Of a stretch of DNA of 64,000 nucleotides, positions 52,105 to 60,813 are shown piece by piece. Source of the DNA: Kitasatospora sp. SUK 42 (GTDB lineage: Bacteria; Actinomycetota; Actinomycetes; Streptomycetales; Streptomycetaceae); assembly GCF_015776785.2 (NCBI RefSeq), contig NZ_LFMD02000007.1, positions 545,127-609,126 of the forward strand, given 5' to 3'. Within the stretch, counting starts at the first letter, position 1, and each line of letters opens with the position of its first letter. Both the position numbers and the translations under genes were made by a program. The notes below the pieces were generated by a model. It made no database searches and was not told where the DNA came from. It saw nothing but the letters and a program-made list of their open reading frames with translations.

Positions 52105-53310
52105 GTGCAGACCGACATCGACCCCCGAGACCTCATCGGGCACAAAGCGGTCGACCGCAACGGTGACAAGATCGGCACGGTCGACGAGGTGTACCTGGAC
52201 GACGCCACCGGCCGGCCGGAGTGGGCCGCCGTCCGCACCGGCATCTTCGGCCGGGACGCCTTCGTCCCGCTGACCACGAGCGAGTTCTCGGGCGACGAGC
52301 TCCGGGTCCCGTACGACAAGTCGCTGGTCAAGGACTCGCCGGACTTCGGCGTCGGCCAGCACCTGTCGCCCGCCCAGGAGCTCCAGCTCTACCGCTACTA
52401 CGGCCTCGACACGCCGGTGGACGGCCTTCCGATCAACGGGGAGCCCGGCCCGACCACCCAACTCAACGGGGAGCCCGGCCCGGCCGCCCAACCGGACCTC
52501 GACTTCGGCACCACGGCGCCCGCCGCCAAGCCGTCCGCCTTCCGCTCCCCCGAGCCCGCCCCGACCACCAGCGTCGCCGGTACCACCCCGGCCGGACCCA
52601 CCACCGACACCGCCCCGGAGGCCAACGTGCGGACCCTCGGCACCCCCACTCCCGTCGGCCCCGCCCCTGTCAGCCCCGCCCCCGTCGGCCCCGCGGTCGA
52701 ACCCAAGCCGCGGCCCGCCCCGGTCGCGACCGCCCCCGCGGCCGAACCCAAACGGCAGCCCGCCCCGACCGCGGCGACCCCGACCCCCACGACCGCTCCC
52801 GCGCCCACCCCCGGCACCCCCGCCCCCGCCGCACCCAGCAGCCCGGTCGAGATCACCTGCCGCGAGGAGCGGCTGGACATCACCACCGAGTGGCACGTCG
52901 TCGGCACCGCGAAGCTGCGCAAGTACGTGACCACCGAGCGGGTCGAGCGCCGCGTCCCGGTGGTCCGCGAGCGGGTCCGGGTGGAGCGGACGCCGGTCAG
53001 CGAGGCCGAGCGCGCCCCCCTCACCGAGAAGGAGCTCGCCGAGGCCGTGGAGGAGGTCACCCTCCGTGAGGAGCGTGCTGTGGTCCGCAAGCACGTCGTC
53101 CCGATCGAGCGGGTCCGCCTGGTGGTCGAGCGCTACTCCACCGAGGAGGTGATCCGGGACGAGCTCCGCCGCGAGCACGTGGAGATCCACGACGACGCGG
53201 CGTCCGCCGCCACTGCGGCCCCCTCGCCCCTCTCACCCCCCTCGACGCCCACCCCCACCACCTCCACCTCGGAGAACTCGCGCCCCGCACCCCTGCGCCC
53301 GTTCGTCTGA
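52105..53310 (+). CDS. PRC-barrel and DUF2382 (YsnF/AvaK) domain protein
   Basis: A 401-residue protein: PRC-barrel (about 5-85; L-I-G-H-K-A-V-D-R-N-G-D-K-I-G-T-V-D-E-V-Y-L-D), a 160-residue disordered A/P/T-rich linker with a duplicated N-G-E-P-G-P segment, and a C-terminal DUF2382 domain (about 250-365; charged strands with V-E-R-R-V-P-V-V-R-E-R-V and R-E-E-R-A-V-V-R-K-H-V). GTG 52105 has GGAGG six bases upstream. Such proteins are common in actinobacterial stress regulons; mechanism unknown. A strong hairpin follows. Confidence 0.87.
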   Translation: MQTDIDPRDLIGHKAVDRNGDKIGTVDEVYLDDATGRPEWAAVRTGIFGRDAFVPLTTSEFSGDELRVPYDKSLVKDSPDFGVGQHLSPAQELQLYRYYGLDTPVDGLPINGEPGPTTQLNGEPGPAAQPDLDFGTTAPAAKPSAFRSPEPAPTTSVAGTTPAGPTTDTAPEANVRTLGTPTPVGPAPVSPAPVGPAVEPKPRPAPVATAPAAEPKRQPAPTAATPTPTTAPAPTPGTPAPAAPSSPVEITCREERLDITTEWHVVGTAKLRKYVTTERVERRVPVVRERVRVERTPVSEAERAPLTEKELAEAVEEVTLREERAVVRKHVVPIERVRLVVERYSTEEVIRDELRREHVEIHDDAASAATAAPSPLSPPSTPTPTTSTSENSRPAPLRPFV

Positions 53311-53331
53311 CCCCATCCCCCCGCACCAGTC

Positions 53332-53360
53332 AAGGGCCCCGGACCGCGTCCGGGGCCCTT
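53332..53360. terminator. 13-bp hairpin terminator
   Basis: AAGGGCCCCGGAC (53332-53344) and GTCCGGGGCCCTT (53348-53360) pair perfectly around CGC, just after the PRC-barrel gene. Confidence 0.85.
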
Positions 53361-53408
53361 GCCACGCCCCCGACAATTCTCCTTTGCCAAAGCTTAACCG
53401 CTCGATAT

Positions 53409-53450
53409 TTGACACTCTGAACTATCTCCCTGCATGGTTACTTCAGTTCA
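53409..53450 (+). promoter_or_regulatory. Promoter region of the MFS gene at 53477
   Basis: A canonical -35 TTGACA at 53409-53414 lies in a markedly AT-rich patch; the -10 is unclear (CATGGT at 18-base spacing is weak). TGAACT (53418-53423) and AGTTCA (53445-53450) form an inverted repeat that may be an operator. Confidence 0.35.
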
Positions 53451-53476
53451 TTCACTATGTACGGGAGGAAGCAACC

Positions 53477-54967
53477 GTGAGTGAGGCACCACAGCCCACC
53501 ACCGCGGCCGAGAAGCAGAGCAGCGCCCGGGTCCTGCCGGCCCTCATCCTGGCGATGCTGTCCTACAGCGTGGTGCAGACCGCGGTCGTCCCGATCCTGC
53601 CCTCGCTGGCCAGGGAGCTGGACGTCTCGTCCTCCAGCGTCACCTGGCTGATGACCGCCAACCTGCTCTCCGCGGCCGTGCTGACTCCCCTGCTGGGCCG
53701 CTTCGGCGACCTCCGGGGCCGCAAGCCGATGCTGCTGATCTCGCTGGCGGGCCTGGTCGCCGGTTCGGCGCTGGCGGTCAGCACCCACTCCTTCACCTGG
53801 CTCGTCGTCGCCCGCGTCCTGCAGGGCGCCGCCGGCGGTGTGATGCCGCTGGCGATCAGCATCGTCCGCGACGAACTGCCCCGGCAGAAGGTCACCGGCG
53901 GCGTCGCCGCCATCAGCGCCTCGATGGGCGTCGGCTCCGGCCTCGGCCTGGTCGCGACCGGCCTGCTGCTGGAGCACTGGAACTACAAGTCGATCTTCTG
54001 GATGGGCCTGCTCTTCGGCCTGCTCGCGGTCGCCCTGGTCGCCTTCCGCGTCCCGTCCGACCCGGTGACCGACAAGGACGGCGGCGCCGACCCGCTCGGC
54101 GCCATCACCCTGGCCGGCTGGCTCTCCGCCCTGCTGGTCGCGGTCAGCCAGGGCAACCACTGGGGCTGGACCTCCACCAAGACCCTCGGCCTGTTCGCCG
54201 TCGCCGCCGTGGTCGCCCTGATCTGGGGCATCGTCGAGACCAAGGTCTCGCACCCGCTGGTGGACATGAAGATGATGTCCCGTCCGGCCGTCGCCTTCAC
54301 CAACCTGTCCGGCCTGCTCATCGGCTTCGGCATGTACGGCTCGTTCATGGTGATCAGCAACTTCGCCCAGACCCCGGAGAAGATCACCCACTACGGCTTC
54401 ACCGCGACCGTCCTGCACGCCGGCGTGATGCTGCTGCCCTCCGCGATCGGCTCGATGGTGGCCGCCCCGCTCGGCGCCCTGCTGATCTCCCGCCGCGGCC
54501 CCAAGCTGCCGCTGGTCCTCGGTGGCGTCCTCGGCGCCGTCGCGATGGCGTACCTGGCCCTGCGGCACAGCCACGAGGCCGACATCTACATCTCCTCGGC
54601 GATCTTCGGCCTCGGCGTCGGCCTCGCCTTCTCCGCGATGCCCGCCTTCATCAACGGCGCCGTCCCGGCCGAGCAGAGCGGCATCGCCAACGGCATGAAC
54701 TCCGTGCTGCGCACCGTCGGCGGCGCGATCGGCACCGCCGTGCTGGCCGCGATCCTGACCGGCGACACCATGAAGCTGCCGCCCCAGATCCCGCTGGCGC
54801 TGCCCACCCTGGACGCCTACAAGCACTCGTTCTGGACCGCGGCCGCCGTCTGCATCGTCGCCGGCGCCGTCCCGTTCCTGATCCGCACCGTCAAGCCGAC
54901 CGTCACCGTCCTCGGCGGCTCGGCCCGACAGGACTCCAGCCCCGAGCTGGCCAAGACCGACGCCTGA
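53477..54967 (+). CDS. MFS transporter, multidrug-efflux type
   Basis: A 496-residue MFS protein with thirteen to fourteen hydrophobic segments. Motif A is G-R-F-G-D-L-R-G-R-K-P, and A-R-V-L-Q-G-A-A-G-G-V-M-P-L-A with G-S-G-L-G-L-V are typical of the EmrB/QacA drug-efflux group. GTG 53477 with GGAGGAA upstream is chosen. The long AT-rich promoter is distinct from its surroundings. No regulator gene adjoins it. Substrate unknown. Confidence 0.88.
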   Translation: MSEAPQPTTAAEKQSSARVLPALILAMLSYSVVQTAVVPILPSLARELDVSSSSVTWLMTANLLSAAVLTPLLGRFGDLRGRKPMLLISLAGLVAGSALAVSTHSFTWLVVARVLQGAAGGVMPLAISIVRDELPRQKVTGGVAAISASMGVGSGLGLVATGLLLEHWNYKSIFWMGLLFGLLAVALVAFRVPSDPVTDKDGGADPLGAITLAGWLSALLVAVSQGNHWGWTSTKTLGLFAVAAVVALIWGIVETKVSHPLVDMKMMSRPAVAFTNLSGLLIGFGMYGSFMVISNFAQTPEKITHYGFTATVLHAGVMLLPSAIGSMVAAPLGALLISRRGPKLPLVLGGVLGAVAMAYLALRHSHEADIYISSAIFGLGVGLAFSAMPAFINGAVPAEQSGIANGMNSVLRTVGGAIGTAVLAAILTGDTMKLPPQIPLALPTLDAYKHSFWTAAAVCIVAGAVPFLIRTVKPTVTVLGGSARQDSSPELAKTDA

Positions 54968-55063
54968 CGAGGCGTCCGCCCCCCGCGCTCAGGGACAGGG
55001 CGCGGGGGCCCGGCCTCCGTACGTCGTGAGGGCATCACGAACGTAGGGGGTCCGGCACGGTAT

Positions 55064-55102
55064 GCGGCCCCACCCGGTACTCCCCCCACCGGGTGGGGCC
55101 GC
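55064..55102. terminator. 14-bp bidirectional terminator
   Basis: GCGGCCCCACCCGG (55064-55077) and CCGGGTGGGGCCGC (55089-55102) pair perfectly around an 11-base loop, between the convergent MFS and dinB genes. Confidence 0.85.
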
Positions 55103-55110
55103 TTCGCGTT

Positions 55111-56496
55111 TCACTCCCCCTCGCCGTCCGCGTCCTCGCCGCGGCGCAACGGCAGCGGCCGGGCCGGCTCCAGCGCCGGGTCGTCCACCGCGAAGGTCCG
55201 CACCCGCCCCGGCCCGCTCCACGGCGTCTCGAACCGTACGGTGACCCGCCCGACGCCACTGCCCTGCACCCAGCCCGGCCCGAACTCGGCGTGCCGGACG
55301 TCCTGCCCGGGCAGCCAGCGGCGCACCACGACCGCCTCCGGCTCCTCCTCGCTCTCCGCCTCCTCCAGCGCCTGCTCGTGCTCCGCCGCCTCCTCGCGCA
55401 GCGCCTGCGCGAACAGGTCCTCCTGGGTGTAGTCGGCCAGTTGGGCCACGCCGACCCCGAGCAGCCGGATCCCGCCGGTGATGTCCACCTGCTCGGCCAG
55501 CCGCCGCGCCGTCGCGGTGATCACGGCCTCGTCGTCGGTGGGCCCGCCCAGGGTTTCGGAGCGGGTCAGCGTCGAGAAGTCGAACCGCCGGACCTTGAGC
55601 ACCACCGTCCGCCCCGAACGGCCCGCCGCCCGCAGCCGCCGTACGCACCGCGCGGCCAGCGCCTCCACCTCGCGCAGCACCCGGTCCCGGTCGGCCAGGT
55701 CCACCTCGTAGGTGTCCTCCACCGAGACCGACTTGGCGTCCTGGTCGGCCACCACCGGCCGCTCGTCCAGCCCTATGGACATCTGGAAGATCCCGGCGCC
55801 GTGCGCCCGCCCCACCAGCTGGACCAGCTCCGCCTCCCCCGCCTCCGCGAGGTCGGCCACCGTGCTCAGCCCGGCCCGCCGCAGCACCTGCTCGGTGGCC
55901 GGCCCGATCCCGGGCAGCGCCCGCACCGGCATCGGGCCGAGCACGGCCCGCTCCTGCCCCGGCTCGATCATCACCAGCCCGTCCGGTTTGGCCTGCTCGG
56001 AGGCGATCTTCGCCATCAGCTTGGAGCCGGCCGCCCCGACCGAGCCGGTCAGCCCGGTGCGCAGGTGGATGTCCGCCCGCAGGTCCTCCGCCAGCGCCAG
56101 CACCAGCCGCTCGCCCGTCTCGTGGTCCGCCTGCGCCAGCGCCGGGCCGTACGGACCGGCCTCCAGGTCGACGAAGGCCTCGTCCAGGCTCAGCGGCTGC
56201 ACCAGCGGCGACAGCTCCCGCAGCAGCCCCATCACGATCTCGCTGTTGCTCCGGTACGCCTCGAACCGCCCGGCCAGGAAGGCCGCATTGGGGCACAGCC
56301 GCCGCGCCTGCGCCATCGGCATCGCCGAGTGCACCCCGAACTTCCGGGCCTCGTACGAGGCCGTGGAGACCACCCCGCGCCCGCCCAGCCCGCCGACGAT
56401 CACCGGTTTGCCGCGCAGGCTCGGCTTGGACGCCTGCTCCACCGCCGCGAAGAAGGCGTCCATGTCGAGGTGGATGATGCTCGGCAGAGATCGCAC
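55111..56496 (-). CDS. dinB: DNA polymerase IV with C-terminal Tudor-like extension
   Basis: A 461-residue Y-family translesion polymerase. Catalytic carboxylates are in L-D-M-D-A-F-F-A-A-V-E and S-L-D-E-A-F-V-D; the fingers have R-K-F-G-V-H-S-A-M-P and the HhH thumb A-L-P-G-I-G-P-A-T. The polymerase plus little-finger part ends near 350. An acidic linker (E-E-A-A-E-H-E-Q-A) and about 55 extra residues follow, with V-R-H-A-E-F-G-P-G-W-V and V-T-V-R-F, resembling the Tudor fold at the end of PcrA/UvrD. GTG 56496 gives the usual R-S-L-P-S-I-I-H-L-D start; GTG 56514 is possible. Confidence 0.9.
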   Translation of the reverse strand: MRSLPSIIHLDMDAFFAAVEQASKPSLRGKPVIVGGLGGRGVVSTASYEARKFGVHSAMPMAQARRLCPNAAFLAGRFEAYRSNSEIVMGLLRELSPLVQPLSLDEAFVDLEAGPYGPALAQADHETGERLVLALAEDLRADIHLRTGLTGSVGAAGSKLMAKIASEQAKPDGLVMIEPGQERAVLGPMPVRALPGIGPATEQVLRRAGLSTVADLAEAGEAELVQLVGRAHGAGIFQMSIGLDERPVVADQDAKSVSVEDTYEVDLADRDRVLREVEALAARCVRRLRAAGRSGRTVVLKVRRFDFSTLTRSETLGGPTDDEAVITATARRLAEQVDITGGIRLLGVGVAQLADYTQEDLFAQALREEAAEHEQALEEAESEEEPEAVVVRRWLPGQDVRHAEFGPGWVQGSGVGRVTVRFETPWSGPGRVRTFAVDDPALEPARPLPLRRGEDADGEGE

Positions 56497-56570
56497 CCGC
56501 CGATCATCGCGCACGGGTCCGACAGTGCGTACGAGCCCCGGCCGACGCCGACCGGCCGTGGAGCCCGCGC

Positions 56571-57293
56571 CTACTCCTTCGCCGCCTCCGCGAGCGCCTT
56601 GGTGATGCCGTCCTCCCGGGGCCCGAGGAACACCGGATCCGGCCGCAGCGCGGCGTTGACCGCCGCCTTGCCCGCTCCGGCGATCTCCCGCATCCCGCCG
56701 TACAGCCAGGTGGAGTCGTGCAGCTCCGGCACGCCGACCGCGTACGACCGGATCCCCGCCGCCTCGCACAGCGCCAGCGCCCGGCGGACGTGGAAGTCCT
56801 GGCTGACCAGCACCGCGTGGTCCACCCCGAAGATCCGGTGCGCCCGGGTGCAGGAGTTCCAGGTGTCGAAGCCCGCGTAGTCCCGGACGACCCGCTCGCC
56901 CGGCACCCCGTGCTCGGTCAGGTAGCGGTACATCGCGTCCGGCTCGTCGTACTCGACCCGCCCGTTGTCCCCCGTCACCAGGATGGCCCGCACCTTCCCC
57001 TCCCGGTACAGGTCCAGGGCCGCGACCAGCCGGTGCTCCAGGTACGGCGAGGGCCTGCCCTGGTCCAGCCCGGCGCCGAAGACCACCGCGACCGGCGCGG
57101 ACGGCGCGCTCTCCACCGTGCCCACCCGGTCGTCCGCCGAGAACCACAGCCAGGCGCTCGGCGCCAGCGCCAGCGAGCAGAGCACCGTCGCCGTCTGGAA
57201 GACCCTGCGCTGCGTCCGGCGCTGCCGCAGCCGCGCCCGCACTCCCCCGGCCCGACGCCGCAGCAGTCCTGATATGCCGGTGCCGCCCCTCAC
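56571..57293 (-). CDS. SanA/YdcF-like DUF218 membrane protein
   Basis: A 240-residue protein with one N-terminal membrane helix (about 28-50) and a DUF218 domain outside: V-V-F-G-A-G-L-D-Q-G-R-P-S-P-Y-L, I-L-V-T-G-D-N-G, Y-A-G-F-D-T-W-N-S and L-V-S-Q-D-F-H-V-R-R-A. This is the SanA (vancomycin high-temperature exclusion) subgroup, linked to envelope integrity. GTG 57293 with GGAGGGG upstream. It is 74 bases upstream of dinB on the same strand. Confidence 0.87.
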   Translation of the reverse strand: MRGGTGISGLLRRRAGGVRARLRQRRTQRRVFQTATVLCSLALAPSAWLWFSADDRVGTVESAPSAPVAVVFGAGLDQGRPSPYLEHRLVAALDLYREGKVRAILVTGDNGRVEYDEPDAMYRYLTEHGVPGERVVRDYAGFDTWNSCTRAHRIFGVDHAVLVSQDFHVRRALALCEAAGIRSYAVGVPELHDSTWLYGGMREIAGAGKAAVNAALRPDPVFLGPREDGITKALAEAAKE

Positions 57294-57330
57294 GTGCCCC
57301 TCCCTCGATCGCTTCGCCAGGCAACACGAC

Positions 57331-57374
57331 GAGGCCGTGGGGCCGAACGGTTCCCCGTCCGGCCCCACGGCCTC
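57331..57374. terminator. 15-bp hairpin terminator after the MerR gene
   Basis: GAGGCCGTGGGGCCG (57331-57345) and CGGCCCCACGGCCTC (57360-57374) pair perfectly around a 14-base loop, 20 bases past the end of the MerR gene. Confidence 0.85.
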
Positions 57375-57393
57375 GTTCACGACGACCGGTGCG

Positions 57394-58035
57394 TCAGACC
57401 GCCCGGTTGCGCCGCTGCGCCAGTTCGTCCGCCGGGTCGTGCCCGACCTGCGTCTCACCGGTGTCGGTCCGCTCCGAGTGCAGCCGCCCGAGGGTCAGCT
57501 CCAGCTCCTGCCAGACCGCTCCCACCGCGATGCCGAAGACCCCCTGACCACTCTTCAGCAGATCGACCACCTGCTGCGGCGTGATGCACTCGTACACCGT
57601 CGCGCCGTCGCACATCAGCGTCAGCCCGGCCAGGTCCGCGTGGTCGGCCGACTGCAGATGGGCGACCGCCACCCGGATGTTCTGGAGCGAGACGCCCGCG
57701 TCGAGCAGCCGCTTCACGATCTTGAGCAGCAGCACGTCACGGAAGCTGTAGAGCCGCTGGCTGGTCGCCGGGTACGCCGTCCGGACGCTGGGCTCCAGCA
57801 GTCCGGTGCGGGCCCAGTAGTCCAGCTGGCGGTAGGTGATGCCGGCCGCCGCACAGGCCGTCGGGCCGCGGAAACCGATCAGTTCGGACGTCGGGCCCAG
57901 CCGCTCGATCGCGGGCTGGCCCGGTTGCACGGCCGGGAACCGCCCCACCCTGGGCCGGTTCACGGTGCGAGCGGTGCGCGGCACGTGCACGGCGCACAGG
58001 CCTCCTGCGGCCGCCTCATCGCCGGTGCTGCTCAT
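57394..58035 (-). CDS. MerR family transcriptional regulator (Rv1828-like)
   Basis: A 213-residue MerR-type protein. The helix-turn-helix (about 60-130) shows T-A-C-A-A-A-G-I-T-Y-R-Q-L-D-Y-W-A-R-T-G-L-L and R-L-Y-S-F-R-D-V-L-L-L-K-I-V-K-R-L-L-D-A-G-V-S-L-Q-N-I, the pattern of actinobacterial Rv1828-type regulators. The C-terminal half has D-G-A-T-V-Y-E-C-I-T-P-Q-Q-V-V-D-L-L with no metal cysteines. ATG 58035 has GGAGGT four bases upstream. Position next to the bifunctional nuclease and FtsR genes matches other actinobacteria. Confidence 0.92.
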   Translation of the reverse strand: MSSTGDEAAAGGLCAVHVPRTARTVNRPRVGRFPAVQPGQPAIERLGPTSELIGFRGPTACAAAGITYRQLDYWARTGLLEPSVRTAYPATSQRLYSFRDVLLLKIVKRLLDAGVSLQNIRVAVAHLQSADHADLAGLTLMCDGATVYECITPQQVVDLLKSGQGVFGIAVGAVWQELELTLGRLHSERTDTGETQVGHDPADELAQRRNRAV

Positions 58036-58156
58036 GCCTACCTCCGTCCACTCGTGCTGCGGGTAACCCGACCGCGGGCATCGGCCACCCGGACAGCCAC
58101 TCCTGACGGTAGGCAGTCCCCTATGACCCGTCAACGATCGCCACGCCGGGTCAGAC

Positions 58157-58183
58157 AAACCACATCACTCAGGAGAGTGGTTT
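58157..58183. promoter_or_regulatory. Inverted repeat in the MerR upstream region
   Basis: AAACCAC (58157-58163) and GTGGTTT (58177-58183) with a 13-base spacer, containing a nested CACTC/GAGTG, 122 bases upstream of the MerR start. On the plus strand it ends in five T, but no plus-strand gene precedes it, so an operator is more likely than a terminator. Confidence 0.45.
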
Positions 58184-58259
58184 TTCGTGCCCCTAGTGTG
58201 GGTAGGCCGACGGTTTTTGGCAAAACGGCACACGACACGGCCGGTCAGACCCGTCCGCA

Positions 58260-58736
58260 CTACTGCGGACCGCTGCCCCCGAAGTCCTCGGGCGACACCT
58301 GGTCGAGGAACTCGCGGAACTTCTCGACCTCGTCCTCCTGCTCGTCCGGGATCGCGATCCCCGCCTCGGCGAGCACCTCCTCGCTCCCGTAGATCGGCGT
58401 ACCGGTGCGCAGGGCAAGCGCTATCGCGTCGGACGGCCGGGCGCTGACCTCGACCCCGCCGGCGAACACCAGCTCGGCGTAGAACACGCCCTCCCGCAGG
58501 TCGGTGATCCGCACCTCGGTGAGCTGCTGGCCGAGCGCCTCCAGGACGTCCTTGAACAGGTCGTGCGTCAACGGGCGCACCGGCGTCATGCCCTGCTGGG
58601 CGAAGGCGATCGCGGTCGCCTCGCCGGGGCCGATCCAGATCGGCAGATAGCGATCTCCCCCGACCTCCCGCAGCAGCACGATCGGCTGGTTGGAAGGCAT
58701 CTCCACTCGGACACCCACGACGTCGAGCTCATTCAC
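58260..58736 (-). CDS. Bifunctional nuclease family protein (DUF151)
   Basis: A 158-residue DUF151 protein: P-I-V-L-L-R-E-V-G-G-D-R-Y-L-P-I-W-I-G-P-G-E-A-T-A-I-A near the start, T-H-D-L-F, and R-P-S-D-A-I-A-L-A-L-R in the middle. Plant relatives have DNase/RNase activity; the bacterial role is not established. The GTG at 58736 begins V-N-E-L-D. The equivalent gene (Rv1829) sits between two MerR genes in mycobacteria, as here. Confidence 0.93.
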   Translation of the reverse strand: MNELDVVGVRVEMPSNQPIVLLREVGGDRYLPIWIGPGEATAIAFAQQGMTPVRPLTHDLFKDVLEALGQQLTEVRITDLREGVFYAELVFAGGVEVSARPSDAIALALRTGTPIYGSEEVLAEAGIAIPDEQEDEVEKFREFLDQVSPEDFGGSGPQ

Positions 58737-58833
58737 ACAGGCAACCCTATGGCTCCGACCCCGGATATGAAAGCGCAGGACCGACGCCGCTGGTCAGCGC
58801 GGTGCACCCACCGCGCGAAGGACGCTCCGCACG

Positions 58834-59682
58834 CTACCCACGGGTCCGCAGGCCGGCCTGGACCATCGCCGCGTGCAGCCGTACGGACAGGGTCGCGAGC
58901 TCCCGCGCGGTGGCCTCCGCGTGCGCCCGGGTCTGCGGGTTGCGGTGGCGCCGCAGCGGCGCCACCACCTGGTCCACGAGCGCGATCTCCCGGTCCGCCG
59001 CCGCCTTCATCGCCCGCAGGTGCCGCGGCTCCAGACCGTACCGGCCGAGCTCCGCGACCAGCCGGGCCACCTGCAGCGCCTCGCCGTCGTACCCGCCGTC
59101 CGGGCCGGGCGTGACCAGCCCGTACGCCTCCCACTCGGCCAGCTCCCGCTCCCCGGCCTCGGCGGCGGCGAGCAGTTCGGCCCGGCCCAGCCGGACCCCG
59201 GAGGGCCCGTCCGCGGAGGCCACCAGCTCGCGGTCCGCCTCCTCCAGCGGCCCGGGCCGGGCGTCGGCGGAGGGCAGCGCGGGCGGGTTCTCACCGCGCT
59301 CGATCGCGTCCAGGTGCTCGCGGATCACCCGCAGCGGCAGGTAGTGGTCCCGCTGCATCCGCAGGACGTAGGCCAGCCGCTCGACGTCGGCCGGGCTGAA
59401 CTTGCGGTACCCCGAGGGCGTGCGCTGCGGCTCGACCAGCCCCTCCGCCTCCAGGAAGCGGATCTTGGAGATGGTGACCTCGGGGAAGTCGTCGCGCAGG
59501 GCGGCCAGCACCGCGCCGATGCTCAGCAGTTCGTCACCACCGCGCCGCCGCCCGGCGGGCCGGTCCGGCCGGAGAGGCTGTCTGGGGCCCGCGACCACCC
59601 CGCGTCCGACCCGGTCCGCCTGGGACCCGGACGACGCTGGGGTGACCGCCCCGAGAGAAGAGGAAGGGGGATTCGTATTCAC
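58834..59682 (-). CDS. ftsR: MerR family regulator, FtsR-like
   Basis: A 282-residue MerR-type regulator matching FtsR (Rv1830 / corynebacterial regulator of ftsZ): L-L-S-I-G-A-V-L-A-A-L-R, F-P-E-V-T-I-S-K-I-R-F-L-E-A-E-G-L-V-E-P-Q-R-T-P-S-G-Y-R-K-F at the DNA-binding domain (about 50-120), followed by two helical regions. The first 45 residues are disordered. GTG 59682 has AGGAG upstream. Regulation of division genes is from the family. It lies 23 bases downstream of the FHA gene, so the two are probably cotranscribed. Confidence 0.9.
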   Translation of the reverse strand: MNTNPPSSSLGAVTPASSGSQADRVGRGVVAGPRQPLRPDRPAGRRRGGDELLSIGAVLAALRDDFPEVTISKIRFLEAEGLVEPQRTPSGYRKFSPADVERLAYVLRMQRDHYLPLRVIREHLDAIERGENPPALPSADARPGPLEEADRELVASADGPSGVRLGRAELLAAAEAGERELAEWEAYGLVTPGPDGGYDGEALQVARLVAELGRYGLEPRHLRAMKAAADREIALVDQVVAPLRRHRNPQTRAHAEATARELATLSVRLHAAMVQAGLRTRG

Positions 59683-59705
59683 TCGGGCTCCTGCCGATGT
59701 TGGTT

Positions 59706-60587
59706 TCAGTACCCCCGGTTGTGGCCGGCGAAGAACACCAGCCGGTACTTCCCGATCTGCACCTCGTCGCCGTTGTTCAGCCGCACCTCGTCGATCCGCT
59801 CACGGTTGACGTAGGTGCCGTTCAGGCTGCCCACGTCCGCGACGCTGAAGCCGGCCGGGGTGCGGCGGAACTCCACGTGGCGCCGCGACACCGTGACGTC
59901 GTCCAGGAAGATGTCGCCCTGGGGGTGACGGCCGGCCGTGGTGATGTCCGAGTCCAGCAGGAACCGGCTGCCCGAGTTCGGGCCGCGCTGGACGATCAGC
60001 AGGGCCGAGCCCGGCGGCAGCGCGTCGATCGCCGACAGCACCTCGGCCGACAGGGCCGGCGTCGCGCCGGTACCGGTCGTGGTGGTGGGGTCGTACGACT
60101 CCAGGCCGGAGATCGAGATGGTCGAAGTGGTCTCCGCCGCCCCCTCGGGCAGCAGGCCACCACGCAGCGCGGCACCGCAGTTGGAACAGAAGCGGGCCGC
60201 GGCCGGGTTCTGGTTGCCGCACCTGGGGCACGGAGTGGGGCCAGCCATGTTCACAGCCTCCTGGCGCGGCACACCCGACGGGTTGTGCCCGGCGTACGGT
60301 TCCGGGGCAAACCCTCCACCAGAGGTTGAGGGTCCTGACGGGAAACCTATGCGCGGGTCACCGGAGGGGTCAACCGACGCGCCGTAGCTCGCCTGATTCC
60401 CTGCGTACTGGGCGGCCGCGCCATCACGGTACAGCTGCTGTCCCGCGTACGGAGCGGCGTCGGGGGCGGGGCGCATGCCCGGCACACCCGGCTCGTCCTC
60501 CGGCCTGCGGTGCCGCGCGGTGGGCGCCTCGACGGAGGCCGCGTTACGGCCCTTGTTGCGACCGAACAACTTCGAGAAGAAACTCAC
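59706..60587 (-). CDS. garA: FHA domain protein, GarA/OdhI-like
   Basis: A 293-residue protein: 110-residue disordered N-terminal extension, zinc ribbon (C-P-R-C and C-S-N-C, about 118-140), the E-T-T-S phosphorylation motif near 153, and a C-terminal FHA domain (about 205-290; G-R-H-P, V-S-R-R-H, N-G-T-Y-V-N). GarA/OdhI inhibits 2-oxoglutarate dehydrogenase and controls glutamate metabolism until phosphorylated at this motif by PknB/PknG-type kinases. GTG 60587 has AAGGGGA upstream, but an internal ATG at 60248 (M-A-G-P-T-P-C-P) has a better AGGAGG and would give a 180-residue form closer to the usual length. Confidence 0.88.
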   Translation of the reverse strand: MSFFSKLFGRNKGRNAASVEAPTARHRRPEDEPGVPGMRPAPDAAPYAGQQLYRDGAAAQYAGNQASYGASVDPSGDPRIGFPSGPSTSGGGFAPEPYAGHNPSGVPRQEAVNMAGPTPCPRCGNQNPAAARFCSNCGAALRGGLLPEGAAETTSTISISGLESYDPTTTTGTGATPALSAEVLSAIDALPPGSALLIVQRGPNSGSRFLLDSDITTAGRHPQGDIFLDDVTVSRRHVEFRRTPAGFSVADVGSLNGTYVNRERIDEVRLNNGDEVQIGKYRLVFFAGHNRGY

Positions 60588-60813
60588 GGGCGAATCCCCT
60601 TGCGTGTGACAGACCCGCCCGCGGGGCAGGGTGAGAACCTCGGACGGGCTGCGGGCCCGGTTACGGCCCGAGCCCGCTGGAGCGGTACTCCGGTGGTTGG
60701 TACTGCGGTTGATGCTACGGAGCGTACCGGTGCGAACCAGTCTCGCTCACCCGACGGCGGCGCCCCGAACCGGGTGCCACCCGCCCGTGACGGGCCGTTC
60801 GCCGGGCGCCCCG

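Noticed and set aside
58157-58185. Intrinsic terminator with T run on the plus strand
   Set aside because: No plus-strand gene ends upstream; kept as a possible operator instead.
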